Shown here one piece after another: positions 52,501 to 61,660 of a stretch of 64,000 nucleotides of DNA. The notes under the pieces were generated by a model that saw only the letters and a list, made by a program, of their open reading frames with translations, did no database searches and was not told the origin of the DNA. The DNA lies in the NCBI GenBank assembly GCA_964621165.1, contig CAZULC010000009.1, forward strand, positions 1 to 64,000, read 5' to 3'. Position 1 is the stretch's first letter. Each line of letters starts with the position of its first letter. Source of the DNA: UMGS1696 sp964621165. Its GTDB lineage: Bacteria > Bacillota > Clostridia > Oscillospirales > CAG-272. The position numbers and the translations under genes are program-made.

Positions 52501-53954
52501 CTCTTGTAGATGACCGCGCCGATTTCCGTGATTTTGCAGGTTGCCGCCGAAAGTCCCGTAGTCTCGATGTCGAACACGCAGAACTCGTCGTCAAATGTGA
52601 TGTTCTCACCCTTGTAAGCCGCACGGGATGTGTCATCGACGTAGTAGGCTTCCACGCCGTAGAGAACCTTGATTTCGTCGTTCAGGGAGTCTGCGGTCAG
52701 CATTGCCACAGGGAAACTCTGCAGATCTCCGTGGTCCGTGATCGCCACAGCTTTGTGACCCCATTTGTGAGCGGTCTTGACAATATCGTCCGCTTTGATC
52801 GTCGCGTCCATTGCCGACATGCATGTGTGAAGGTGCAGCTCAACCCGCTTCTCCGGAGCTTTGTCCATCCGCACGGCTTCCTTGATGAGAAGAATGTCAG
52901 TGTACTGCATGTAGAGGTCGTTGTCGAAGTTGTCCCGACGTATGCTTCCCCGCACGGCGTACATTTTACCCTTGGAGAACAGCGTTTCCGTCTCCGGGGC
53001 TGACTCGATGGGAACGGTCATTTTTATGTAAATCGAGGCTTCACGATCGGTGGCGGCTACGGTGAACATGACTTTGTCGCCTTTGCGGGTTTCCTTCTGC
53101 TGAACGTCAAATACCTCGCAGAGAATAATCCTGCCCTTGCCCGTTCCCGTGACTGCCCGCAGTGGGATTGTGTCCTCGATCTCGAACATTTCCCCGAACA
53201 CTAACTCAGGAGAGGAAACGTCGAACCGAATCTTCCCGGACTTGATGATGCCCCCGTCCTCACGCACTGCCTCGTCGCTTCCTTCAAACAGTGAGCTGAC
53301 CCGGGTCAGGTTCAGTTCCTTTTCGTCCGGTTCTTTTTTTGCCTGAGCCTCAGTCAATTTGGAAGCTTCTTCCATTTTCGCGTGTTCGGCCACGATGTTC
53401 TCGCTCTCACTGTTGAGCCGTTCAAGCTGGTGCGCCACAAATTCAGCGTACTGGGCTTCCGCGTCCTCGGACTGGGCAATTTTCACTTCCATTTTCAGTC
53501 CGAACTCGCTCTCGATGATTCCCTCAAACACACGGGCGGTTTTGGCAAGGTCAAGCAGGGATATTCCCCCATGGGAAAAGGGAATTCGGATTTCAAGTCC
53601 GTCCCCTGTGTGTGCAAGCTCGTATCTGTCGAAGAATCCGTTTATCACAATGCCGACCCGCTTTGCCTCGGTTATTATCTCGTCCATGTAGGAGTCGCAG
53701 AACAGACTCGAATCATACCGCGTGAGAATCATGACCCCCCGCAGCTCGTACTTGTCACGTATTGTCTTCTCGAGGGCGTAGATGTCCTGCTTTTTGTAGA
53801 GCTTCGGCAGACTCACCGATATTTCCGCCAAACGTTTTTCCCGGTCAAGCCTCAGCTTCACGTCCCGGGCAGAATCGAAGATTTCCTTTTGTATGCCTTC
53901 TACCAGTCCCGCAGCTTTTTTGAATATATCGGGCAGTGTTTTCCCTTCCATCAT
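49521..53954 (-). CDS. polC: DNA polymerase III alpha subunit, PolC type
   Basis: A 1477-residue replicative polymerase of low-GC Gram-positives. An N-terminal OB region (about 250-360) is followed by a PHP domain (VELHLHTCMSAMDATIKADD). The 3'-5' exonuclease is inserted in PHP (CVFDIETTGLSA ... HNASFDTGF). A zinc finger is seen at CPKCTWSEFF and CPRCGADCDRDGHD. The catalytic palm has TPDIDLNFSGD. Full length and uninterrupted. It follows ispG by 56 bp, as in many Clostridia. Confidence 0.97.
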   Translation of the reverse strand: MMEGKTLPDIFKKAAGLVEGIQKEIFDSARDVKLRLDREKRLAEISVSLPKLYKKQDIYALEKTIRDKYELRGVMILTRYDSSLFCDSYMDEIITEAKRVGIVINGFFDRYELAHTGDGLEIRIPFSHGGISLLDLAKTARVFEGIIESEFGLKMEVKIAQSEDAEAQYAEFVAHQLERLNSESENIVAEHAKMEEASKLTEAQAKKEPDEKELNLTRVSSLFEGSDEAVREDGGIIKSGKIRFDVSSPELVFGEMFEIEDTIPLRAVTGTGKGRIILCEVFDVQQKETRKGDKVMFTVAATDREASIYIKMTVPIESAPETETLFSKGKMYAVRGSIRRDNFDNDLYMQYTDILLIKEAVRMDKAPEKRVELHLHTCMSAMDATIKADDIVKTAHKWGHKAVAITDHGDLQSFPVAMLTADSLNDEIKVLYGVEAYYVDDTSRAAYKGENITFDDEFCVFDIETTGLSAATCKITEIGAVIYKSGEILDKYNTFVNPEVPIPENITELTGISDDMVKNARPIAEVLPEFLAFAGGRMLVAHNASFDTGFIRYAAEECGIKFENPYLDTVAMSRYMNPTLKNHKLDTLAKFYNLGNFNHHRASDDAEMLALIFDCMASRLKEEGIDTISRMNFAMAEKADPKKLKSYHQIILVKNQTGMKNLYKLVSDSYLKYYYRHPRIPRTRLEELREGLILGSACEAGELFSAMMEGKSEEDLLEIAQFYDYLEIQPISNNDFMIREGRVPDEETLRNLNRRIVELGRKANRPVCATCDAHYKNPEDEIYRRIILTGLGFKDADRETKLFYRTTEEMLEEFSYLGEDVAREVVIENPNKIADMIEYTRPIPKGNYPPHIDGAEEELTEKCWSLAKSMYGDPLPDVVSARLERELDSIIKNGFAIMYIIARKLVVNSEEKGYQVGSRGSVGSSFAATMAGITRVNPLPPHYRCPKCTWSEFFTKGEVGSGFDLPPKKCPRCGADCDRDGHDIPFETFLGFNGDKTPDIDLNFSGDVQGDAHKFTEVLFGTGKAFKAGTIGTLADKTAYGFAAKFLEHKGISVNRAEMDRLVNGCLGTKRTTGQHPGGIIVVPREYEIYDFSPVQHPAEDPNSDIITTHFEFKYLHDTILKLDILGHDIPTKYKRLEEYTGTSVLDVPMSDPAVYKSFTSTEPIGVTPEQIDSKTATLGIPEMGTKFIRGVLMEAQPKNFTDLLQISGLTHGTGCWLGNAEELINNKICTISDVIGCRDDIMMTLIHKYGMEKSLSFKIMEFVRKNKKGVIIPQEMQDEMRANWVPDWYIDSLQKIRYMFPKAHAAAYVIDAIRLMWYKIYYPVEFYAAYFTAAPDGFNGETVMGGREKCKSTLAEYNKKGMDMSATEAAEANALMLVNEYFERGFDFLPVNIKKSHATKFVPENGKIRLPFSSLPGLGTTAAENIMNAMASGDVFSIDELRTKAKVSKSLMELLEKNGALKGMSKTNQISMFDMD

Positions 53955-54010
53955 TTCACTCCGGCTATAATTTTCACTTAGTTAATTATCGTATAGTTAT
54001 ATTTTTCAAG

Positions 54011-55084
54011 TTATTCGTCAATCGCACGCTGGGTCTCGCGCAGAAGAAACTCCACCGCCTCGGCTTCCTCAACACGGCAAACGGTCTGCCCGCTCTTGAA
54101 GAACATGCAGAACCCGTCACCGCCGGCAATTCCGAAGTCTGCGCCTTTGGCTTCCCCCGGACCGTTGACAACGCAGCCCATCACCGCCACGTTCAGCCGC
54201 TTTCCATGAGTGTCAAGCAGAACCGCGCGTCGTTTGTATTCGCTCATTATTCCAATGAGGTCAATTTTAGTCCGTCCGCAGGTGGGGCAGGAGATGACGT
54301 TCACCCCTCCGCGTAGGTTCAGTCCAAGGGATGAGAGAATTTCAAGTCCGGCTTTCACTTCCTCAGCAGGGTCGGCGGTCAGGGATACGCGGATTGTGTC
54401 GCCGATTCCGTCAAGCAGGAGTGAGCCGATTCCCACGGCGTTTTTCACCGTACCCGAGTATGAGTCACCGGCTTCCGTCACGCCGAGATGCAGGGGGTAG
54501 TCCGACCTCTCGTGTACAAGCCGCGCCGCCTTCACCATCTCCCGCACATTTGACGACTTGATTGAGATGACAATATCGGAAAAGCCGCAGTCCTCGAGAA
54601 CCTCAGCCTCAAGCAGAGCGGATTCAGCCAGAGCATCGGCACAGGGAGTGGAGTATTTCTCAAGCAGACGTTTGTCGAGAGACCCGCCGTTCACTCCGAT
54701 TCTGATTGGAATTCCGGCAGTCCTGCACCCGTCAGCGACCTCTTTGACCTTGTACCTCTCCCCGATGTTGCCGGGATTTATGCGGATTTTGTCCACGCCG
54801 TATTTCAGGCACTCCAGCGCGATTTTATAGTCGTAGTGTATGTCCGCCACAAGGGGAACTTTGACCCCGCGCTCCTTCGCCAGACGAAACACGGGCGCAC
54901 ATCCAAGGCTTGGCACGGCAAGGCGTACAATATCGCACCCCGCTTCCTCCAGCTTCTTAATCTGCCCGATTGACCTGTCAAAATCCTCCGCCGGTACGTT
55001 GGTCATGGACTGAACCGAAATGGGACTTCCCCCGCCGATTTCAACCTTGCCGACGCGTACCTTTCTCGTAAGTTTACCGTTCAT
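54011..55084 (-). CDS. ispG: 4-hydroxy-3-methylbut-2-enyl diphosphate synthase (IspG/GcpE)
   Basis: A 357-residue enzyme of the MEP isoprenoid pathway that turns MEcPP into HMBPP. It has VRKVGIG-type VGKVEIGGGSPISVQSMTN at the start of a TIM barrel, and the 4Fe-4S ligands in NVISCPTCGRTKID and VAVMGCVVNGPGEAKGAD. The short bacterial form. Located between rseP and polC in the usual order. Confidence 0.95.
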   Translation of the reverse strand: MNGKLTRKVRVGKVEIGGGSPISVQSMTNVPAEDFDRSIGQIKKLEEAGCDIVRLAVPSLGCAPVFRLAKERGVKVPLVADIHYDYKIALECLKYGVDKIRINPGNIGERYKVKEVADGCRTAGIPIRIGVNGGSLDKRLLEKYSTPCADALAESALLEAEVLEDCGFSDIVISIKSSNVREMVKAARLVHERSDYPLHLGVTEAGDSYSGTVKNAVGIGSLLLDGIGDTIRVSLTADPAEEVKAGLEILSSLGLNLRGGVNVISCPTCGRTKIDLIGIMSEYKRRAVLLDTHGKRLNVAVMGCVVNGPGEAKGADFGIAGGDGFCMFFKSGQTVCRVEEAEAVEFLLRETQRAIDE

Positions 55085-55111
55085 TTTCGTTTTCCTTCGT
55101 TGATATATAAC

Positions 55112-56152
55112 TTATAAAAGTCCCACAATATCCTTCACCGCGATGACAACCATCAGTATCATAAGCACTACCATTCCCGCGAAGTGAACGTAGCCTTCAA
55201 TCTCAGGCTTCACGGGCTTGCGTCGGATCAGCTCGATTATCTCAAACAGCAACCGGCCACCGTCAAGTGCAGGAAGAGGAAGCAGGTTCATGACTCCAAG
55301 GTTCATGCTGATTACTACCGCTAAATACACGAGATCCTCTATTCCCTGCTCAGCCGCCTCGCCGAGAGCCTTTGTCACACCCACGGGTCCGGAGATGCTC
55401 TCAACCCCGTACCGCCCGCGGATTAAGTCAATCAGCGACTCCCATATCATTTTTATAGTCGATATTGAGCGGAAGTAGGCGTGTTTCAGAACCGTCAGCG
55501 GGGTTTTCGCCTCGGGAAGCACCTTGAAGTCCACGCTGCCGTAGCGGGTACCGTTATCTACAATCGTAGGGAACTCCACGTCAGCCAGAGTGATTTTCTC
55601 CCCGTCACGGATTATGGTCACGTCAACCGGCTCGATTCCCCGCCGCATGATTTCGTAAATCGTCTCGTTTGCAATATGAACCTTCACCCCGTCCACTGCC
55701 ACGATTGTGTCGCCTTCACGCAGTCCGCCGGCGTAGGAGTAGTTGAACCCAGCTTCGTCGTAAACCAGCGCACCGATAGTATTTGACGGTAGAGTTGCCT
55801 GAGTGGAAACAAGAATTCCCATGACCAGAATGCCCACGACAATGTTCATGAAAGCTCCGGCGCAGGTGATGATGATTCTCTGCCACACCGGTTTTTTGTT
55901 GAAGGCGTTTTCGTCCTCCGAGTCCTCGTCTTCCCCGACCATGCTGACAAAGCCCCCGATTGGCAAGGCTCGCACGGAGTACCGGATTCCGCTTTTCTTT
56001 GACACCTTAGAGAACAGCTTGGGTCCCATGCCGATTGCAAATTCGTTTATGGAGACCTTGAAAGCCCGCGCCATGGTGAAGTGTCCGAATTCGTGAATGA
56101 ATATCAAAAATCCGAATATTAACAGCGCGATTACTATATACCAGAGATTAAT
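55112..56152 (-). CDS. rseP: Intramembrane zinc metalloprotease RseP/RasP
   Basis: A site-2-protease-like membrane enzyme. FIHEFGHF gives the HExxH zinc motif in the first transmembrane helix; a PDZ domain (GGLREGDTIVAVDGVKV) and LLPLPALDGGRLL (the NxxPxPxLDGG motif) follow. The nearest TTG (56107) would leave only three residues before the HExxH helix, so the true start must lie upstream. The frame is open only to a TAA at 56155-56153. The best candidate is an ATT at 56152, eight bases after AGGGTG, giving INLWYIVIALLIFGFLIF. It would be a rare start codon. Confidence 0.9.
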   Translation of the reverse strand: MNLWYIVIALLIFGFLIFIHEFGHFTMARAFKVSINEFAIGMGPKLFSKVSKKSGIRYSVRALPIGGFVSMVGEDEDSEDENAFNKKPVWQRIIITCAGAFMNIVVGILVMGILVSTQATLPSNTIGALVYDEAGFNYSYAGGLREGDTIVAVDGVKVHIANETIYEIMRRGIEPVDVTIIRDGEKITLADVEFPTIVDNGTRYGSVDFKVLPEAKTPLTVLKHAYFRSISTIKMIWESLIDLIRGRYGVESISGPVGVTKALGEAAEQGIEDLVYLAVVISMNLGVMNLLPLPALDGGRLLFEIIELIRRKPVKPEIEGYVHFAGMVVLMILMVVIAVKDIVGLL

Positions 56153-56166
56153 TTAACTCACACCCT

Positions 56167-57372
56167 TTATTGTATTTTGAGTTTCTTCTCCATGCACTGA
56201 CGGCAGACCCGTCTTGATTCGTCTACGGCTTCCCGTATGGAGTCGGCGCTCACTTTATATGATACATCAATTTTACCGAGAGTTTCAATCACAAATGATG
56301 AAATATCTGTAAATCCTATCTTTTTCCCGAGAAAAGCGGCGACTGCTTCCTCATCAGCTGCAATGAGCGCGGCAGGAGTGCATCCACCAACCTTTACGGC
56401 ATCCCTGGCCACTCTGAGAAGGGGAAAGGCGTCCTCGTCAGGCTCAAAAAACGTAAGCGAGCCGATTTGCGCGAGGTTTAAGATGTTCCCCGCAGTCTTT
56501 TCCGTATGTGGAGCCGTAGCCGCGTATCTTATGCAGTCCCGCATGTCAGGACGGCCCAGCTGAGCAGTCATTGTGTTATCATTATACTCAATCATAGAAT
56601 GTATTATGCTCTGGGGGTGAATCACGACTCCCACCCGGCTCTCATCCACGCCGAACAGCCGCACCGCCTCTATTATCTCAAAGCCCTTGTTCATCAGCGT
56701 TGCCGAGTCCACCGTGATTTTCACGCCCATTTTCCACGTGGGATGGTTCAGTGCGTCCTCGAGGGTGACTTTCTCAAGCTCTTCTTTGCTCCGCCCACGG
56801 AAAGGACCGCCAGAAGCTGTCAGCACGATCCTCTTCACGTCGTCGGGATTTTTTCTCTCGAGAAGCCGGTACACCGCACTGTGTTCACTGTCCACCGGGA
56901 TGATTTCGCCGCCGCAGGATTCGCACTCGCCGATAATCAAGTCCCCCGCCGCAATCACGGCTTCCTTGTTCGCCATGCCGATTCGCTTTCCCGACTGAGC
57001 CGCCGCAAGAGCATAGTCAAACCCCTCAAGCCCCGCGACAGAATGAAAAACTATGTCGGACTTGGTTTCTCTCACGCAGTCGAGAATTTCTTCTTTATTA
57101 TATAGTATCTCGAGCTTGTCATTATATCCGCGGGACTTCAGAATTTCCTTCAGCTTCACCGCGCACTCTTCCCCGTCAACTGACGCGAACTTGGGCTTGA
57201 ACTCAAGAATCTGCTCCGCCAAAAGGTCCACGTTACGCCCAGCCGAGAGCATGTCCGCACGGATTCCGGTTTCTCGCAAAACGTCCAGAGTCTGCCTGCC
57301 GATTGAGCCGGTCGAGCCGAGAACCACTGCCGATTTTATTACTTTTTCGTTATCTGTACGTATGGTTAACAT
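56167..57372 (-). CDS. dxr: 1-deoxy-D-xylulose 5-phosphate reductoisomerase
   Basis: A 401-residue enzyme of the MEP pathway. AVVLGSTGSIGRQTLDVL binds NADPH; GMANKEAVIAAG, PVDSEHSAVYRLL and ASGGPFRGRSKEELEKVT, plus MGVKITVDSATLMNKGFE, form the substrate and metal sites. GGAGAAACAATG leads the start. It sits 9 bp after cdsA and 14 bp before the proposed rseP start. Confidence 0.96.
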   Translation of the reverse strand: MLTIRTDNEKVIKSAVVLGSTGSIGRQTLDVLRETGIRADMLSAGRNVDLLAEQILEFKPKFASVDGEECAVKLKEILKSRGYNDKLEILYNKEEILDCVRETKSDIVFHSVAGLEGFDYALAAAQSGKRIGMANKEAVIAAGDLIIGECESCGGEIIPVDSEHSAVYRLLERKNPDDVKRIVLTASGGPFRGRSKEELEKVTLEDALNHPTWKMGVKITVDSATLMNKGFEIIEAVRLFGVDESRVGVVIHPQSIIHSMIEYNDNTMTAQLGRPDMRDCIRYAATAPHTEKTAGNILNLAQIGSLTFFEPDEDAFPLLRVARDAVKVGGCTPAALIAADEEAVAAFLGKKIGFTDISSFVIETLGKIDVSYKVSADSIREAVDESRRVCRQCMEKKLKIQ

Positions 57373-57381
57373 TGTTTCTCC

Positions 57382-58233
57382 TTATGTCAAAAGTCCGCTC
57401 ACCGCCGGAATGAAGCTGATTATGTAGAGAAGCGGCGCGGTCATGAGTACGCTGTCGAACCTGTCCAATACTCCGCCGTGTCCCGGAAAGATGAAGCCGT
57501 AGTCCTTTACGCCAAACCTCCGCTTCACCGCCGACGCCGACAAATCCCCAATCTGGGACACTACCGACAGCACCATGCCCGCCGCGCCAAGAATCAGGTA
57601 CTCCCCGACTCCAAGGCTTCCGCTGATGTCAAAGAACTTCCCGATTACAAACCCGAACACCGCCGCCGCGATTCCCGAGAACACAATTCCCGCCACGCTT
57701 CCCTCAACGGTTTTCTTCGGCGAAATTTCCGGAATCAGCTTGTGCTTGCCCAGCATCCGTCCGAAAAGGTAGGCGAAGGTGTCGCTGACCCACGGGCAGA
57801 TGAAGGTGATGAGGTAGAAATACTTCCCGCAGTCCAGCCGGAGCATTACTATACTTGTAAAAGCCAGCGAGATATAGCTCACCCCCATGAACGCCGAGGC
57901 TGTGATGGTGTAGTCCAGCTTTCCCCGGTAGAACACATCGGAGGCGTACATCAGAATCAGGTACAGCAGAACCAGCGCAAGAGCCGCCTGAGCCGGTCCG
58001 AGAGTATCGCTGTCCTTCAAAAAATAGGGCAGAATCGGCATCAAAGCCCCGGTGAGGATGGAGATCAGCGCGACGGGCATATATTTCCGAATTCCCACAC
58101 AGCCGAGCATTTCAAAAACCCCCACCGCCGACAGCAGAGCCATTGCAGCGGGAAAGATTACGGTATCCGAAAACCAGCACACGGGTATAAACAAAGCGAC
58201 AGCGACCACCGCCGTGATTGTTCTCTTTAGCAT
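57382..58233 (-). CDS. cdsA: Phosphatidate cytidylyltransferase
   Basis: A 283-residue integral membrane enzyme that makes CDP-diacylglycerol. Eight or so hydrophobic segments are followed by the C-terminal signature SAVKRRFGVKDYGFIFPGHGGVLDRFDS. It lies between uppS and dxr as in other Bacillota. Confidence 0.95.
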   Translation of the reverse strand: MLKRTITAVVAVALFIPVCWFSDTVIFPAAMALLSAVGVFEMLGCVGIRKYMPVALISILTGALMPILPYFLKDSDTLGPAQAALALVLLYLILMYASDVFYRGKLDYTITASAFMGVSYISLAFTSIVMLRLDCGKYFYLITFICPWVSDTFAYLFGRMLGKHKLIPEISPKKTVEGSVAGIVFSGIAAAVFGFVIGKFFDISGSLGVGEYLILGAAGMVLSVVSQIGDLSASAVKRRFGVKDYGFIFPGHGGVLDRFDSVLMTAPLLYIISFIPAVSGLLT

Positions 58234-58281
58234 AGAAGCACCTCTTTATTATTATATTAACGGAATCCGCCTGAAATATAG

Positions 58282-58998
58282 TTATTCCTGAACTCCGCCC
58301 CACCGCCGCGTACGTCTGCCGAAGTCGAATATTGCCGCGTCCACGTCAGCAGGGGTCAAATCGGGCCACATTTTGTCGGTGAAGTAGAACTCCGAGTACG
58401 CGCTCTGCCACAGAAGAAAGTTTGAAATACGCTCTTCCTTGCCCGTGCGCACAACTAAATCCGGGTCAGGACAGCCGGCGGTGTACAAAGCGCCCGAAAT
58501 GTCGTCCTCGCTCACGAACTTCTTTCCCGAGAGAATCAGACGGTTCACCGCGTGGACTATCTCAGCACGGCCGCCGTAGTTCATGGCAATGTTCAGCCTG
58601 TAGGGTCGTCCAGTGGTCTCTTCCTCAAGGGCACGGGCTTTTTTTCCGATGTTTTCGCTCAATTTCCCCGGCTCGCCGATAAAGCGGAACTCAATATCCC
58701 GCTCCTCTGCCGCTTCGATGATGTACTCGAGAAACAGCTTGAATATCGCCTCGACTTCATGCTTCGGACGTTTGATATTTTCCGTTGAGAAAGCGTAAAC
58801 CGTGCAGTACCGCATGCCGAGACTCTTGCAGTAGCGGACGATTTTCTTGAAGTTTTCCGCTCCCACCTTGTGTCCGGCTTCACGGGGGAGTCCTCTTGAC
58901 TTTGCCCAGCGTCCGTTTCCGTCCATGATGAAGGCGATATGGTTGAGCCGGCTCTGCTGTACCGCGGTTTTTACGTCGTCAATTGTGTAGTTGTCCAT
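58282..58998 (-). CDS. uppS: Isoprenyl (undecaprenyl) diphosphate synthase
   Basis: A 238-residue cis-prenyltransferase that makes the lipid carrier for wall synthesis. HIAFIMDGNGRWAKSRGLPR is the signature, with the catalytic Asp. TVYAFSTENIKRP and the C-terminal DLVVRTGKEERISNFLLWQSAYSEFYF follow. The start at 58998 is after AAGGAAATT; the frame continues 14 codons upstream. Confidence 0.96.
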   Translation of the reverse strand: MDNYTIDDVKTAVQQSRLNHIAFIMDGNGRWAKSRGLPREAGHKVGAENFKKIVRYCKSLGMRYCTVYAFSTENIKRPKHEVEAIFKLFLEYIIEAAEERDIEFRFIGEPGKLSENIGKKARALEEETTGRPYRLNIAMNYGGRAEIVHAVNRLILSGKKFVSEDDISGALYTAGCPDPDLVVRTGKEERISNFLLWQSAYSEFYFTDKMWPDLTPADVDAAIFDFGRRTRRWGGVQE

Positions 58999-59086
58999 AA
59001 TTTCCTTAATGATTACAATAATGTTCCATGCGAAAAACAACCCGGTATGATGTACTTTACCGGGCTGTCATTTGGCGGGAGCTGCG

Positions 59087-59641
59087 TCAGATTTCCATGA
59101 TTTCCTTTTCTTTTGCTTCGGTAATGCTGTCGATTTCCTTGATGTACTTGTCGGTCAGATCCTGGATAGCCTTATCGGAGAGCTTCTGTTCGTCTTCGGT
59201 CATTTCGCTGTTCTTCTTCATTGCCTTGCTCTTGTCGTTGGCGTCGCGGCGGATGTTTCTCAGCGCAACCTTTGCTTCCTCGCCCATCTTGGAAACGGAC
59301 TTTTTCAGTTCCTTACGTCTTTCCTCGGTGAGCTGGGGGAACACGAGTCTGATGACCTTGCCGTCGCTCTGGGGAGTGATTCCAACATCGGAAGCGAGAA
59401 GTGCCTTTTCGATTTTCTTGAGGGTGGAGGCTTCCCACGGCTGGATGAGCAGGGTCTTGGGGTCAGTTACCTTTACCTCCGCAATCTGAGCGATGGGAGT
59501 TTCGGTTCCGTAGTAGTCAACCGTGACCTTGGAAATAACGGCGGTATTTGCTCTGCCCACGCGTATTACAGACAGGGATTCCTTATAAACCTCAGCCGAC
59601 TTCTTCATTTTTGCTTCATATTCTTTGGTTTCGAGTTTCAT
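59087..59641 (-). CDS. frr: Ribosome recycling factor
   Basis: A 184-residue protein that splits the post-termination ribosome with EF-G. VGRANTAVISKVTVDYYGTETPIAQIAEV and the C-terminal three-helix segments are typical. AAAGGAG precedes the ATG. Between pyrH and uppS as usual. Confidence 0.96.
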   Translation of the reverse strand: MKLETKEYEAKMKKSAEVYKESLSVIRVGRANTAVISKVTVDYYGTETPIAQIAEVKVTDPKTLLIQPWEASTLKKIEKALLASDVGITPQSDGKVIRLVFPQLTEERRKELKKSVSKMGEEAKVALRNIRRDANDKSKAMKKNSEMTEDEQKLSDKAIQDLTDKYIKEIDSITEAKEKEIMEI

Positions 59642-59697
59642 AATAACTACTCCTTTAAATTGTTATTTTGGTTAACATTATCTGGGGGTAAATAAGT

Positions 59698-60462
59698 TCA
59701 ATACAGAGTTGATTCTACATCCTTGTATGTCACAAGCGTGCCGATTTCTTCTCCGCGGGCGGCTTTGATGATATTGTCGGGGTCAGCCAGCTCGAACAGG
59801 TACATTTCAATCTGCTGTTCCTTTGCGAGAGCTGACGCGGAAACGTCCGTCGCACCCAACTGATCGCTCAGACATTTGTCGTATGTGACAACCTTATATC
59901 TGGGTACGTCGGGGTTCTTTTTGCCGTCCTTGTCAATGGGATTTTCCGTGTAAACGCCGTCGATGTTCTTTGCGCAGAGAATTATGTCCGCTTCGATTTC
60001 GGCAGCTCTCACTACAACAGTCGTATCAGTGGTGACGAAGGGGATTCCCGTACCTGCGCCGAAGAGAACTGTCTTGCCCTCATCCATAAACGCCACTGCT
60101 TTTCTGTAGTCGTACTGCTCTGCGCATGTAGTAACGCTCAGGGGAGAGAGGACCCTTGCCTGTACGCCGGCTTTTTCGAGAGCGTCTTCCATTCTCAGGC
60201 AGTTTATCATAGTGCCAAGCATACCCATCTCGTCGCCGCGTGCTCTCTTGACGTTAGCGTTTTTGCCGCCGCGCCAGATATTGCCCGCACCAATGACGAT
60301 TCCAACCTGAACTCCGTCGTCAATGAGCTGCTTTACGGCTCCGGCTATTTCGGCAATCTTTACGTCGTCGAAGATGCTGTCGATTTTTTCCTTACCGTCG
60401 ACCTTGACCTTCTTTGCGAGAGCCTCGCCGGACAGCTTGAGTAAAACGCGCTTATATTTCAT
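59698..60462 (-). CDS. pyrH: UMP kinase
   Basis: A 254-residue amino-acid-kinase-fold enzyme that phosphorylates UMP. KRVLLKLSGEALA, VIGAGNIWRGG, ALEKAGVQARVLS and GTGIPFVTTDTTVVVRA are visible. There is an extra insert after the first strand (KKVKVDGKEKIDSIFDD). The start at 60462 fits the family; the frame starts 12 codons earlier. Confidence 0.95.
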   Translation of the reverse strand: MKYKRVLLKLSGEALAKKVKVDGKEKIDSIFDDVKIAEIAGAVKQLIDDGVQVGIVIGAGNIWRGGKNANVKRARGDEMGMLGTMINCLRMEDALEKAGVQARVLSPLSVTTCAEQYDYRKAVAFMDEGKTVLFGAGTGIPFVTTDTTVVVRAAEIEADIILCAKNIDGVYTENPIDKDGKKNPDVPRYKVVTYDKCLSDQLGATDVSASALAKEQQIEMYLFELADPDNIIKAARGEEIGTLVTYKDVESTLY

Positions 60463-60583
60463 ACAAAACAAACTCCATATCTGCACAATATTTTTCAAGA
60501 TATATTTTACTCTATTTTCCCCGATTTGTAAATAGTAAATTTTAAATTATACCAAAAAAATGAGTGAAAAGCTGTAAAAAATC

Positions 60584-60635
60584 ATAAAAAACGGCATGGA
60601 AAAGCTAAACTTTAGTTAACCGTACCCGTGCCGTT
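60584..60635 (-). terminator. Terminator or attenuator between tsf and pyrH
   Basis: On the minus strand AACGGCA (60635-60629) pairs with TGCCGTT (60596-60590), followed by TTTTTATG and more T. It would lower or stop transcription from tsf into pyrH, unless pyrH has its own promoter in the AT-rich 60470-60580 stretch. Confidence 0.75.
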
Positions 60636-60653
60636 ATATTTTGTTTTATAAAA

Positions 60654-61589
60654 TTACTGAGCCTGACCTGTGAGCTTTGCGATTTCTCCGGCGAAGTCGT
60701 CCTCTCTCTTTTCAAGACCCTCGCCCTTTTCGTAGAGTACGAAGGAGTCAATCTTGATGTCGGCGCCAAGTTCCTTAGCAGTCTGAGCAACGTACTTGCC
60801 GATTGTCATGCTGTCATCCTTGACGTAGAGCTGTTCGTTGAGGCATGCTCTTTCATAGAAGCTTCCGATTCTGCCTTCAACAATCTTGTGGAGGATAGCG
60901 TCGGGTTTGTTTGCGTTCTTTGCGTCGTTCTTGAGCTGAGCAACGAGAATTTCCTTTTCTTCAGCGAGAACAGATTCGGGAACGTCTTCCTTTGACACGT
61001 ATGTCGGAGGTGTTCCGGCTGCAATCTGGAGGCAGATGTTCTTTGCAAATTCAGCGAACTCAGGCTTGGAAGCCGTAGCGTCGTCTGTCACGAACTTTAC
61101 GATAACTCCGGCAATTCCGCCGCCATGGATGTAGGTGGATGTAACGCCGTCAACTACAACGAACCGGCGGATGTTCATGTTCTCGCCGATTGTGAAGATC
61201 ATGTCCTTGAGCTTTGCTTCAACCGTAGCGAAGTCCGTGTCAAAGGGGAGTGCCTTCAACTCTTCAACTGTAGCGGGTCTGTTTGCGACGATAACCTTGA
61301 GAATGTTCTTTACGAAGTCCTTGAAGGTGGCATTCTTTGCGACGAAGTCTGTTTCGGCGTTGACCTCGATCATTGCGGTGGTATTGCCGTCCTTGAGAAT
61401 GTCCACAACGCCCTCAGCCGCGATTCTGCCGGCTTTCTTGTCAGCCTTGCTCAGACCCTTTTCGCGGAGAACCTTGATAGCCTCGTCGAAGTTGCCCTCG
61501 GTCTCAACCAGAGCCTTCTTGCAGTCCATCATGCCCGCGCCGGTCTTTGATCTCAGCTCGTTTACCATTTTAGCTGTAATTGCTGCCAT
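60654..61589 (-). CDS. tsf: Elongation factor Ts
   Basis: A 311-residue nucleotide exchange factor for EF-Tu. The start ITAKMVNELRSKTGAGMMDCKKAL and the TDFVAKN segment are hallmark sequences. It is co-directional with rpsB, from which the structured repeat copy C separates it by a 187-bp spacer. Confidence 0.97.
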   Translation of the reverse strand: MAAITAKMVNELRSKTGAGMMDCKKALVETEGNFDEAIKVLREKGLSKADKKAGRIAAEGVVDILKDGNTTAMIEVNAETDFVAKNATFKDFVKNILKVIVANRPATVEELKALPFDTDFATVEAKLKDMIFTIGENMNIRRFVVVDGVTSTYIHGGGIAGVIVKFVTDDATASKPEFAEFAKNICLQIAAGTPPTYVSKEDVPESVLAEEKEILVAQLKNDAKNANKPDAILHKIVEGRIGSFYERACLNEQLYVKDDSMTIGKYVAQTAKELGADIKIDSFVLYEKGEGLEKREDDFAGEIAKLTGQAQ

Positions 61590-61660
61590 AATTTATCTCT
61601 CCAATCTATTTTACAATCTTATTATACCTTATTTACTGTGAAACGGCGTGTAAAACATTG

